Source of the DNA: Desulfogranum japonicum DSM 18378
Lineage (GTDB): Bacteria > Desulfobacterota > Desulfobulbia > Desulfobulbales > Desulfobulbaceae
DNA: 34,915 nucleotides
Direction of reading: 5' to 3'
NCBI RefSeq assembly: GCF_000429945.1
Contig: NZ_AUCV01000057.1
Coordinates: 1 to 34,915 of the forward strand
Positions 28,601 through 34,915 of this stretch are shown here, piece after piece (the first letter of the stretch is position 1; every line of letters begins with the position of its first letter). A program made the position numbers and the translations under genes. Below the pieces are notes generated by a model, which did not search any database, had not been told where the DNA came from, and worked only from the letters and a program-made list of their open reading frames with translations.

Positions 28601-29571
28601 GGATCTGGGGAAAACCCCTGAAGTCAGCCTACAAGAAAAATCTGGAAGACGTGGATGTGACCATGCATACCAGGTCTTCAAATATCTTCAAGAGCCTGGA
28701 TACGGACGGTGTTTTTTCTGAGCTTGGCGGCCTGGCCCTGGCAGTAAAAAGGGTGAGCGGTTCATACCCTGAGGTGATCCTCTCCAACCAGGCTGATCCT
28801 GATGCTGCCTATGTGGAAGACATTGAAACCGCCATCGGCAGGGAACTCAGGTCGAGGTACCTGAATCCGAAGTGGATCGAGGGGATGAAAAAAGAGCATT
28901 ATGCCGGAGCCAGGGAGATGAATCGTTTTGCAGAGCATCTCTGGGGCTGGCAGGTGGTTACTCCTTTTGCTGTTGATGGTGCCAAGTGGCAGCAGGTGTA
29001 TGAGGTCTATGTGCAGGACAAATACGGTCTCGGTCTCAAGGAATTTTTTGATGAAAATAACCCCTGGGCACAGCAATCCATGGCTGCCCGTATGCTGGAA
29101 GCGGACCGAAAGGAATACTGGAAGGCTCCCGAGGAAGTGAAAAAAGATCTGGCCAGAACCTATGCCCTGAACGTGATCGAAAAAGGCGTAGCCTGCTGCG
29201 AGCATACCTGCAACAACCCCATGCTCCAGAAATTCGTGGCCAACATTGTTTCGCTGTACGGGTTACTCACCCCGAAAGAGCTGGAGCAGTTTAAAATGAC
29301 CATCGCTAAAGCGGTTGGCAGAACCCAGGCAGAGCATGAGGCAGACCACCAGAAGATGCGTCAGGCTCTGGACAAGGCTTCTGAAAAAAACAGGCAGGAA
29401 GAGTCGGTTAAAGCCAAAGAGAATGAACAGAAACTGCAAGGCTATGAGATGGTTGAACAACCGGCAGAGAAAACCGAAGTCACCTCTTCCGGAAGCTCCT
29501 GGATGGTGATGGCTATTGTGGCATTGACTCTTGGTTTACTTGTTTTCGGCTGGAAAAGGAGGAAGATCTGA
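25684..29571 (+). CDS. CobN-like, membrane-anchored periplasmic chelatase subunit
   Basis: This 1295-residue protein has CobN/magnesium-chelatase H family features: 'LGTHGTHEWLPGKQAGLS' near 555, 'YPYVMDDIGEGVQAKRRGRAV' near 590, and the long glycine- and aspartate-rich C-terminal half. CobN inserts cobalt into hydrogenobyrinate with CobS and CobT ATPase partners; neither is here. Residues 1-24 are a signal peptide ending 'SAYA', and 'SWMVMAIVALTLGLLVFGW' near the C terminus, followed by RRK, is a membrane anchor, so the body faces the periplasm. That matches the HmuS-type proteins of haem-uptake loci, for which metal removal has been proposed. A charged coiled region (~1215-1260) precedes the anchor. 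It overlaps both neighbours by one to four bases. Confidence 0.88.
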   Translation: MRLHAAFLYFVLLFFTLLVSAYAAQQASGITFLGGSSYSYKISKALEKVRQDPAASQVELTYFTEEDLAANAIDPDIISRSQVIIIDDMYRSHREYVLKQVDFSKTKVFGLSTVANNPDRITADDKVKAYARPLTRNNLSNLVRFLMHRELGINISYNAPQIVPKTGIFHPLSPEVFQDFASYLAWYKEAGLYHSNGSWVGIPEMSTYVYPGETGTVVANLVQKLETAGMNVLPVYSYPASLALETYFFDTETSKSRVDLIASMAFKFSPSDVENTRQMFERLNVPILNPFRVHFLTIPEWRQDLQGVGPMEVSYAMNNPEVFGLIEPSVIGGKVKQTDELSGKDLYTYDTIDENLDFFITRIKAWLRLKTLANKDKKVVIMFWNHTPGKQNIGATYLNVFDSLEKILARLKSEGYTIDGKLPSQKEIQELILSTGRNIGSWAPGELDRLLAKGQAIRLPIDQYKKWYSALDPEYRSLIEKDWGAPEEGKVMTKNGEIIIPCVTLGNVLLVPQPSRGWHDEPTKLYHSTTLWPHHQYTAFYLWLTQGFKADALISLGTHGTHEWLPGKQAGLSRSCPPEVLIQHLPNIYPYVMDDIGEGVQAKRRGRAVIIDYLIPAMKKAGAYEEYADLTELISGYNQSAAIHPELAEKKFERISSMIARLGLLKDLKLDHLDDAALEKVEHYLLEINEATLPYGLHTFGISPEGQELQDFAELIVDRNPELDIEEVKKKLALCDREMNHLVKGLSGGYVVAGEANDPLRNPEAIPTGNNFYGFDPSKVPSQDAWILGKEQAEQLIEKYKKEHGSFPEKIGLVFWSIELQRNEGTQVATALHLLGMKPVWDKNGKVQGVEAIPGELLGRPRIDVHMQVSGLFRDNFPSLILLLDEAVQQASQLRDVENFISLHNEKIKSYLLEKGYDEEQADTLKSLRVFSNEPGSYGNTIEDLVPASGTWENDDEIADVFINYVSFAYGKGIWGKPLKSAYKKNLEDVDVTMHTRSSNIFKSLDTDGVFSELGGLALAVKRVSGSYPEVILSNQADPDAAYVEDIETAIGRELRSRYLNPKWIEGMKKEHYAGAREMNRFAEHLWGWQVVTPFAVDGAKWQQVYEVYVQDKYGLGLKEFFDENNPWAQQSMAARMLEADRKEYWKAPEEVKKDLARTYALNVIEKGVACCEHTCNNPMLQKFVANIVSLYGLLTPKELEQFKMTIAKAVGRTQAEHEADHQKMRQALDKASEKNRQEESVKAKENEQKLQGYEMVEQPAEKTEVTSSGSSWMVMAIVALTLGLLVFGWKRRKI

Positions 29572-30320
29572 TGGTAGAAAAATTGTGGATAAGTGGGGTG
29601 ATTGTGGCCTTTCTTTCATTTGGGATCAAGGCCGGTCTGGGGATTGGTTCTAAAATGTTCAACCCCGCTGTCACCAGGATGCAGGCTGCGCTCTTTTTTA
29701 TCACATCCCTTGTTACCTACATGGCTCTGTTTGCCGGACTCTATCTGGTGGTAACCCGGTTGAACCTCATTGCCTATCTCGACCGGTTATCCCATTTGCT
29801 CCAATATGGCATGTCTGTGCATATTGCTGTGGCTCTAGGGCTGGGCGTGTGGGGGATTAAACTGCTCCTGAAGCCTGAAAATATCCAACAGTCAGGGTCA
29901 AAAGCAGGGCTTCTGCTGATGCTGCCTTGTCCCGTGTGTGCGGCAGTCATCCTGCTGAACCTTACCCTGGCGCTTTCCCTGTCCAAGATGTCCCCTTTGG
30001 CAACGACCCTGTTTCTGTTTGCCCTGTTCTGGACCATTATTCTTCTTACTCTGCTTGCACTGGCTGCTATTCGTGGCAGGGCCGGTGTGAATAACGGGTT
30101 CCTTGGCGCCTCAATGGTACTTATTGCCATCTATTTCCTGGCCACGGTGCTTATCGCGCCCATTTATCCGAAAATCAAACCTGCTTTTGCCATGGCAGCC
30201 TCCAATAACCCAATCAGCCGGATGGACCCTCATTCCACAGTCATCCTGTGTGTATGCTGCCTGATACTGACTGGCGTTGGTTTTGCTCGGTTTCAATTAC
30301 GTAAAGGAGAAGTTTCTTGA
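29571..30320 (+). CDS. DUF2162-like multi-spanning membrane protein (HmuT-like position)
   Basis: The 249-residue protein has about six or seven hydrophobic helices. A small loop-helix segment near residues 120-128 contains 'LPCPVCAAVI', where the two cysteines of CPVC sit next to a membrane segment, as in metal-moving P-type ATPases and other metal channels. It is the kind of protein that follows CobN-like genes in archaeal and bacterial clusters, with unknown function. I infer a membrane partner, possibly a metal or ligand channel, of the anchored chelatase. Translation is coupled: TGATG joins it to the previous stop, and AGGAGGAAG precedes the ATG. Its own stop overlaps the TTG start of the next gene. 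Confidence 0.75.
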   Translation: MVEKLWISGVIVAFLSFGIKAGLGIGSKMFNPAVTRMQAALFFITSLVTYMALFAGLYLVVTRLNLIAYLDRLSHLLQYGMSVHIAVALGLGVWGIKLLLKPENIQQSGSKAGLLLMLPCPVCAAVILLNLTLALSLSKMSPLATTLFLFALFWTIILLTLLALAAIRGRAGVNNGFLGASMVLIAIYFLATVLIAPIYPKIKPAFAMAASNNPISRMDPHSTVILCVCCLILTGVGFARFQLRKGEVS

Positions 30321-30934
30321 ACCTGTTTGCCGCATTTCAAACCGTACTCTATACCATTTCCACTGCGCTGCTCTATCCGGTGGTAATCTGTCTTCTCTTG
30401 CTTTGTCTCTGGTTGCTCATATACACAGGGGGATTTTTCGCCGAATGGATTAAACGGCGCACCCTGACCGGTGATGTGGAACATGACATGGAGACAATTC
30501 ACCTCAAGAAAGAGCTGCCATCCAGCCTGATACCCGGTCTGCCACTGAATGTGACCTCCTACGCTGCAACATTGTCCCGTCTGGTGCAGGAAAACAGTCT
30601 GTTTTCCCTGGAAAAAATAGAATCTCTGAACCAGAAAAAACAATTGGAGATGTTCAAAGAGGTGGATCGGATCAGGCTTATTGTCCGCATCGGTCCCAGC
30701 CTTGGCCTGATGGGAACGTTGATACCAATGGGTACCGGTCTTGCCGGACTTACCCAGGGGAACATGGCCCAGCTTTCCTCCAGCCTGATTCTGGCGTTTA
30801 CCACCACTGTTGTAGGATTGGCCTTAGGCATTACTGCACATTTTTTCTCTGTAATAAAAGAGCAATGGGCCATGGATGATCTCAGGCAGATCAACCTGAT
30901 AACCGAAGCCATGGTAAAAGGCCACCTTGAATAA
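30317..30934 (+). CDS. MotA/TolQ/ExbB-like proton channel protein
   Basis: This 205-residue protein has one N-terminal membrane helix (~10-40), a cytoplasmic loop, and two C-terminal helices with the family signature 'RIGPSLGLMGTLIPMGTGLAGL' (~123-145) and 'LSSSLILAFTTTVVGLALGITAHFF' (~152-178). ExbB/TolQ/MotA proteins form the proton channel that powers TonB, Tol or the flagellum. The start is TTG, supported by AAGGAG seven bases earlier and by overlap with the previous stop (TTGA). The stop codon lies inside the left arm of the palindromic element that follows, so the last two or three residues may come from that element. Confidence 0.87.
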   Translation: MNLFAAFQTVLYTISTALLYPVVICLLLLCLWLLIYTGGFFAEWIKRRTLTGDVEHDMETIHLKKELPSSLIPGLPLNVTSYAATLSRLVQENSLFSLEKIESLNQKKQLEMFKEVDRIRLIVRIGPSLGLMGTLIPMGTGLAGLTQGNMAQLSSSLILAFTTTVVGLALGITAHFFSVIKEQWAMDDLRQINLITEAMVKGHLE

Positions 30935-31055
30935 TTGCTTTTTCGTCCAATCTCGGCGTTATGCTCAAAAAAATTATCCTCGAAATATCAGCTATATGTC
31001 TGTGGTAATTTTTCTCGCATGCCTTGACCTTGAACGAAAAATCTAATTATTCAAG
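30926..31055. repeat. 130-bp imperfect palindromic element (MITE-like)
   Basis: The ends CTTGAATAATT and AATTATTCAAG are exact inverted repeats. The match continues inward: CTTTTTCGTCCAA faces TTGAACGAAAAAT, and further in AAAAAAATTAT faces GTAATTTTTCTCGC, near a central ATATCAGCTATAT. It fills the only large gap of the operon and includes the stop of the ExbB-like gene. No gene lies inside. As RNA it would form one long hairpin. Confidence 0.7.
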
Positions 31056-31097
31056 ATACCCAAAAGACGATTCCATTGTACAGGAGGAGAAAAGCGT

Positions 31098-31451
31098 ATG
31101 AAATTTATGGCCAGTTCCCAGCCCGCCAGGTTCCGCCGAACTGCAGGGCAGGATCCGATGAACGGGGTCGCGAACCTCTTTGATGTGGCCCTGGTTTTTA
31201 TTGTTGCTCTCTTGCTCTCGCTGATGGCTACTTTCCAGATTCTGGATTTTTTTAACCCGGACAGTGAAATCACCATCATGAAGAAGGTCAAGGACCAGTG
31301 GCAGATCATCACCAAGAAAGGGAAAGAAGTCAAGGTCAAGAAGGTGACAGACAAAACCGTTGGCGGAGATGAAGGATTGAAACTGGGCACGGCATACAAG
31401 CTGAAAGATGGTCGTGTCATATACATCCCAAATGAAGAAACTCCCAAATGA
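31098..31451 (+). CDS. DUF2149 / ExbD-like small membrane protein
   Basis: This 117-residue protein has a short basic N terminus, then 'DPMNGVANLFDVALVFIVALLLSLM' (~19-43): a single membrane helix with an aspartate at its cytoplasmic side, like the proton-carrying aspartate of ExbD/TolR. The periplasmic part (~50-117) is beta-like and lysine-rich. DUF2149 proteins pair with MotA/ExbB-like genes beside CobN-like genes (HmuV in hmu loci). Start: AGGAGGAG ten bases before the ATG; an ATG three codons on is less well placed. The stop overlaps the next start in ATGA. Confidence 0.85.
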   Translation: MKFMASSQPARFRRTAGQDPMNGVANLFDVALVFIVALLLSLMATFQILDFFNPDSEITIMKKVKDQWQIITKKGKEVKVKKVTDKTVGGDEGLKLGTAYKLKDGRVIYIPNEETPK

Positions 31452-33073
31452 GACGGCTCATGAAAACAGTCTTGCGATGCCTCCTGGCCACAGTCTTTCT
31501 TTGTATCACCGTTTCCGCTCTGGCCGGGACAACCTCCGTAAATGGCCAATCCCTTACAATCGCTCTTGTTCATTTCAAGGTTCAGTATAAAGAACCGGCA
31601 CGAAACCTGGAAGAGTTAAAAAAGCTTCATCGTGAGGCAGCTGCCAAAGGTGCAAAGATCATTTTTAACACGGAGCTGGCACTAACCGGCTACTCCTTTA
31701 GCTCTCGTGAAGATATACGGCCTTTCACCCAGACCGTTGACAGTCGCCTTGTTAGAGAGATAGCGGATCTGGCAAAAGAGCTTGCTGTGTATATCGGCAT
31801 CACCTTTCCTGAGCGGGATGTGCAGACCGACAGCTTTTATAACGCAGCAGCTGTTTTTTCACCTCAGGGGAAACTGGTCTGCAATTATCATAAGATCTAC
31901 GGGGAAAAACGTTGGGCCCGCCCCGGCAGCCCATATCAGAACAACCTGTTTCTGACCCCCTGGGGCATGGTCGGGGTGGTCATCTGTGCAGACAGCTATT
32001 TTGACCTGATTCCCAGGACACTTGCCCTGAAAGGGGCAGATCTTATCTGGGTGCCGGCCAATTGGCCGCCAATGGGGCAACTCTCTCCAGTTGATATCTG
32101 GAGTATCCGTGCCATGGAAAACGGCGTGTATCTGGCTGCCTGCAACCGAACAGGCAAGGACAAGACCATGGACTGCAGCAAGGCCGAATCTGCAGTGATT
32201 GCACCTGACGGAACACCTCTGGTCAGTCGATCATCCGAAGAATCCGCTCTGCTCTTTGCAAACATTTCTTTGGATGAAAATGGGCAGATCAGCAAAATGC
32301 AGCGTAAGCAGAAAATGGGGACTCGGAATGTCGCCTTGTATCGGCAATTGTACCTTGATCCATGGACTGAAAACCTGACCATGTATTATCAGCTTCCTGA
32401 TCCGGGAAAAATACTGCTTCATAGTCTTACCTCAGCCCAAAATCCTCTGGATATTGGTGCTATAGAGGCACAGGTGGCAGCGGAATCCTCCCCTTCTCCA
32501 GCTCTCTGGCTTCTTCCCCAAACAGGCGTAGATGTACTCAACAAGGAAAAACTCCAGGCAATTGCCCGGTCATATAACTGCGCCTTTGCACTTTCAGTGA
32601 GATCTGAACAGGGGAATGTATCAGAGCTGTTGATCACAAAAGAAGGCATCCAGAGCTTTACCGACGCAAAGGGTGAACTCCCATACAGGTTGCTTCGATT
32701 CGGACCGGCAGCAGTTGCCATGGTGCCACTTAACGAATTGCGTCACCCTGAGCTTGGAGTTGTCCTGGCCAAATTGGGCTGTGACCTGGTGTTGGTTTCA
32801 GAGCCGGAACTCTCTGCTTTAGATATACGTCTTGCCAAAGTCAGAACCATTGACAATTTCGCGATTGCTGCCAGTGGTTCAAACAGGGCGGTGATAGCAC
32901 AGATGAAAGGTGTTCACGGGGATATACAGGTACAGATGTCGGACAATGGAAGATCTTGTGTTCTTGAATTGGATACCGTGGAAACCCGATCCAAGGAATT
33001 TTATGATCGTGTCGATTTTGATGTCCTGCTTAGGGACGATAAAGGAGAATTGAAGAATGAATACGTGCAGTAG
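31448..33073 (+). CDS. Exported tandem nitrilase-superfamily protein, second domain degenerate
   Basis: The 541-residue product starts with a signal peptide ('LATVFLCITVSALAG'). Residues ~32-290 are a carbon-nitrogen hydrolase with the catalytic triad visible: Glu in 'FNTELALTGYSF', Lys in 'NYHKIYGEKRW', Cys in 'VVICADSYFDL'. Such enzymes hydrolyse amides or nitriles. Residues ~320-535 resemble a second copy in which 'LWLLPQTGVD' has Gln for Glu and 'VAMVPLNELRHPELG' lacks the Cys, so it should be inactive. Exported nitrilases are uncommon apart from the apolipoprotein N-acyltransferase Lnt, which this lacks the membrane helices for. In this operon the likely substrate is an amide side chain or the nucleotide-loop amide of a corrinoid, which is inference. 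It overlaps both neighbours. Confidence 0.85.
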   Translation: MRRLMKTVLRCLLATVFLCITVSALAGTTSVNGQSLTIALVHFKVQYKEPARNLEELKKLHREAAAKGAKIIFNTELALTGYSFSSREDIRPFTQTVDSRLVREIADLAKELAVYIGITFPERDVQTDSFYNAAAVFSPQGKLVCNYHKIYGEKRWARPGSPYQNNLFLTPWGMVGVVICADSYFDLIPRTLALKGADLIWVPANWPPMGQLSPVDIWSIRAMENGVYLAACNRTGKDKTMDCSKAESAVIAPDGTPLVSRSSEESALLFANISLDENGQISKMQRKQKMGTRNVALYRQLYLDPWTENLTMYYQLPDPGKILLHSLTSAQNPLDIGAIEAQVAAESSPSPALWLLPQTGVDVLNKEKLQAIARSYNCAFALSVRSEQGNVSELLITKEGIQSFTDAKGELPYRLLRFGPAAVAMVPLNELRHPELGVVLAKLGCDLVLVSEPELSALDIRLAKVRTIDNFAIAASGSNRAVIAQMKGVHGDIQVQMSDNGRSCVLELDTVETRSKEFYDRVDFDVLLRDDKGELKNEYVQ

Positions 33074-34634
33074 AGTGCTTCACCATACAATCAGGCTGGT
33101 CAGCAAGTCCCTGGCGATATTTTTCAGTGTTCTCCTTTTCTTTTCAGCAACGACCAAAAAAACCTTTGCGGCACATGAGCACAGTCAGCATGATGTACCT
33201 GCCACTACTGAGGAGATGGTTGTTGTTGCTGATAAACTTGATGATTTTGTTCGGAAGAACCCTTCGCAGGTGGAGTGCATGGGGGCTGCGGAAATTGAAT
33301 CACGCAATTTTTTGCAGGTTCAGGAGGTACTCGGAGCCATGCCGGGAGTAGATATCACCTCTGATTCAGGAGGACTTGGTACCCGGATCTCCATCCGTGG
33401 AGGAGGAGGTTCAGGGGCCGTATTGGTTCTCATCGATGGCCGGCCCGCTTCCACCATGCAATATGGCGGAGTGGATCTGAGCAGTATCCCCATTGATATT
33501 GTAGAAAAGATCACTGTTTTCAAGCCGCCTGTACCTGTGTGGTTGGGGCCTGACAGCGCTGCAGGAGCTATCTACATCGAGACCAGGAAAAAGAAACACG
33601 ATACCTATGAGAAGAAAGGTAAAATCAGGGCAACTGGAGGATCCTACGGATTTGGTACCCTGAGTGCAACAGGTCAGCTCGATACCGAATCCAGTCAATA
33701 TCTGGTTTCCGGAGGGGCGTCACACAAAGACGGCACACGAGACAACAGCCAAAAGGACCAGGGGCACCTGAACCTGGGGTATACCTATAAAGAAGATGGC
33801 AGGGAGTTGCAGGTTAACGGAAAGGCATACATCTCGGATCACGGTATCGCCGGCCCCACCTATAACCCAACGCCCGATGCCGAGCAGCGGTATGAAAAGG
33901 CAAGCCTTGATCTGCAATATAAAGGGTTCACAGACGACGCCGATTATACGCTGAAAGGGTGGACAGACGCAAAACGGTTGGATGAAACTTCGCAGAGTGG
34001 AGAAAAATCAAAGCTGGATACAGCCACGGCAGGGCTGGGTTCTGATTTCTATTTCAGCGTTGATGACGACGATAACGAACTGAGAATAGGTGGACAATTT
34101 GAACAAAGCTGGGTGGACCATACATTGTCCGGTGAGCATGATAGAAGCAGTGTTTCCACCCACTCTGAGTATAATATCCGCCAGGAGTTCTCTGTATACA
34201 CCCTGGGTGGCCGTGTCGATTATACCAATGATTTTGATTTCTCGCCCGGCGGCCATCTGGGAATGAGCCATGAATTTTCCGAGACCACGCAGGTCAAGGC
34301 GAATATCGGGTATAGTGAGCACGTTCCCACCTTCAGCCAGCTGTATCAGCCAAGCCATGGAGCCATTGACCAGGTCCGCGGGAATCCCGATCTAGACAAG
34401 GAAAAAATTTTCTCTATGAGCCTTGGCGTTGAACAGGATATTTTTGACCGACACACGCTATCTGTTTCATTGTTCAGAACAGATTCCATGGATCTTATTA
34501 AATATCAGCGGGATGACAATAATATCAGCAGTCCGTTGAATATCGACCAGGCATACAAACAGGGGGTTGAAGCCACTCTCAAATTTGTACTTTCCGATAA
34601 GCATAACGACATAATTATTTATAAAAAACATTGA
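33057..34634 (+). pseudogene. TonB-dependent receptor, truncated by an IS element
   Basis: The reading frame begins with AAGGAG seven or more bases before the ATG and overlaps the nitrilase end by 17 bases. Residues 1-38 are an export signal; a His-rich segment (HEHSQH) follows. The plug domain is at ~50-185 ('EVLGAMPGVDITSDSGGLGTR', 'RISIRGGGGSGAVLVLIDGRP', 'PVWLGPDSAAGAIYIETR'), a BtuB-like outer-membrane receptor. The barrel begins well, but the frame ends after 525 residues with 'DIIIYKKH', in sequence that looks like insertion-element end rather than barrel. Relatives run to 600-700 residues and end in an aromatic residue. The receptor probably brought a corrinoid or other tetrapyrrole across the outer membrane and is likely inactive in this strain. 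Confidence 0.8.
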
Positions 34635-34915
34635 CATTAGCTTTCCAGCTTGTAAATTTGCAATAAAATCAAACTGGAGCAAAATATGCTAGGAGTTAGT
34701 TTATCTAAAGAACAAGAGAATGAGCTTCATTCATTTAGGAAGCAGGCTTCTTCAAAGGACTCAGAAAAAGCACTGATAATTTTACTGAGCAATGATGGCA
34801 AAACAGTACCAGAAATAGCCCAGATCTTAAAACGAAATCCGCATACTATTCGTGACTGGCTTAAAAGATACATGGCAAAAGGGATCAAGGGATTAAACAG
34901 AAACTTTTCTCCAGG
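34605..34915 (+). mobile_element. IS630-family-like element, left part
   Basis: The element begins somewhere in 34600-34630 and runs past the window edge. The TBDR frame loses its sense there and the DNA turns AT-rich (TAATTATTTATAAAAAACATTG). IS630 members insert at TA, and a TA at 34610 fits, but the exact end cannot be set without the right end. Confidence 0.6.
34686..34915 (+). CDS. IS630-like transposase, N-terminal part (runs off the window)
   Basis: An open frame begins MLGVSLSKEQENELHSFRKQ and continues to the last base (76 codons visible). 'GKTVPEIAQILKRNPHTIRDWLKRYMAKGIKGLNR' is the helix-turn-helix with the winged segment that opens IS630-type transposases. GGAG lies six bases before the ATG. 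The catalytic DDE residues would lie beyond the window. Orientation is the same as the receptor gene it interrupts. Confidence 0.8.
   Translation, partial: MLGVSLSKEQENELHSFRKQASSKDSEKALIILLSNDGKTVPEIAQILKRNPHTIRDWLKRYMAKGIKGLNRNFSP

Noticed and set aside
25684-29571. Biosynthetic cytoplasmic CobN of the aerobic B12 pathway
   Set aside because: The signal peptide, C-terminal anchor, absence of CobS/CobT and lack of other biosynthesis genes argue against it.
1-34915. CRISPR array, tRNA or rRNA gene
   Set aside because: I saw no regularly spaced direct repeats and no recognisable tRNA or rRNA sequence on reading both strands; a dedicated scan was not possible.

Overview
This 34.9 kb window looks like a chromosomal segment of a Gram-negative, probably anaerobic bacterium. 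The secreted and outer-membrane proteins (a TonB-dependent receptor and periplasmic enzymes), a cobalamin riboswitch, an iron-sulfur flavoprotein and the overall gene style fit a sulfate-reducer-like member of the Desulfobacterota (Desulfobulbales would be my guess). The taxonomic call is an inference from gene content, not from a marker gene.

Layout. Bases 1-592 carry no convincing gene, but hold three copies of a short repeat and a GC hairpin, probably relics of a REP/IS200-like element. Bases 593-8343 hold a divergent pair, a 581-residue protein resembling helicase accessory proteins (minus) and a 1396-residue SNF2-family ATPase (plus), followed in series by a metallophosphoesterase and a diacylglycerol-kinase-type lipid kinase. 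Bases 8344-9157 are mostly non-coding, with one doubtful small ORF flanked by an inverted sequence pair. On the minus strand, 9158-21134 read from right to left: a MukF/JetA-like kleisin, a MukE/JetB-like partner, a 1467-residue MukB/JetC-like SMC ATPase with unusual Walker motifs, a secreted family 9 glycoside hydrolase, and a diguanylate cyclase with two periplasmic-binding-type sensor domains. No JetD/MksG nuclease is present. After a 0.7 kb spacer come a MarR regulator with a palindrome at its promoter and a convergent iron-sulfur flavoprotein.

The most interesting region is 23331-34634: promoter, cobalamin riboswitch, intrinsic terminator, then seven tightly packed plus-strand genes. In order they encode an exported BtuF-CbiZ fusion, a CobN-like chelatase subunit with signal peptide and C-terminal membrane anchor, a multi-spanning membrane protein with a CPVC motif (DUF2162-like), an ExbB/MotA-like proton-channel protein, a DUF2149/ExbD-like protein, an exported tandem nitrilase whose second domain has lost its catalytic residues, and a TonB-dependent receptor. 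The set resembles the hmu (HmuRSTUV) haem-iron release loci of Bacteroidota, but it is under cobalamin control and has corrinoid-specific enzymes. I infer an extracytoplasmic corrinoid capture, remodelling or metal-removal system. The receptor gene is cut short by an IS630-type element that runs off the right edge, so the system may be damaged in this strain. A 130-bp imperfect palindrome lies inside the operon between the ExbB-like and DUF2149 genes.
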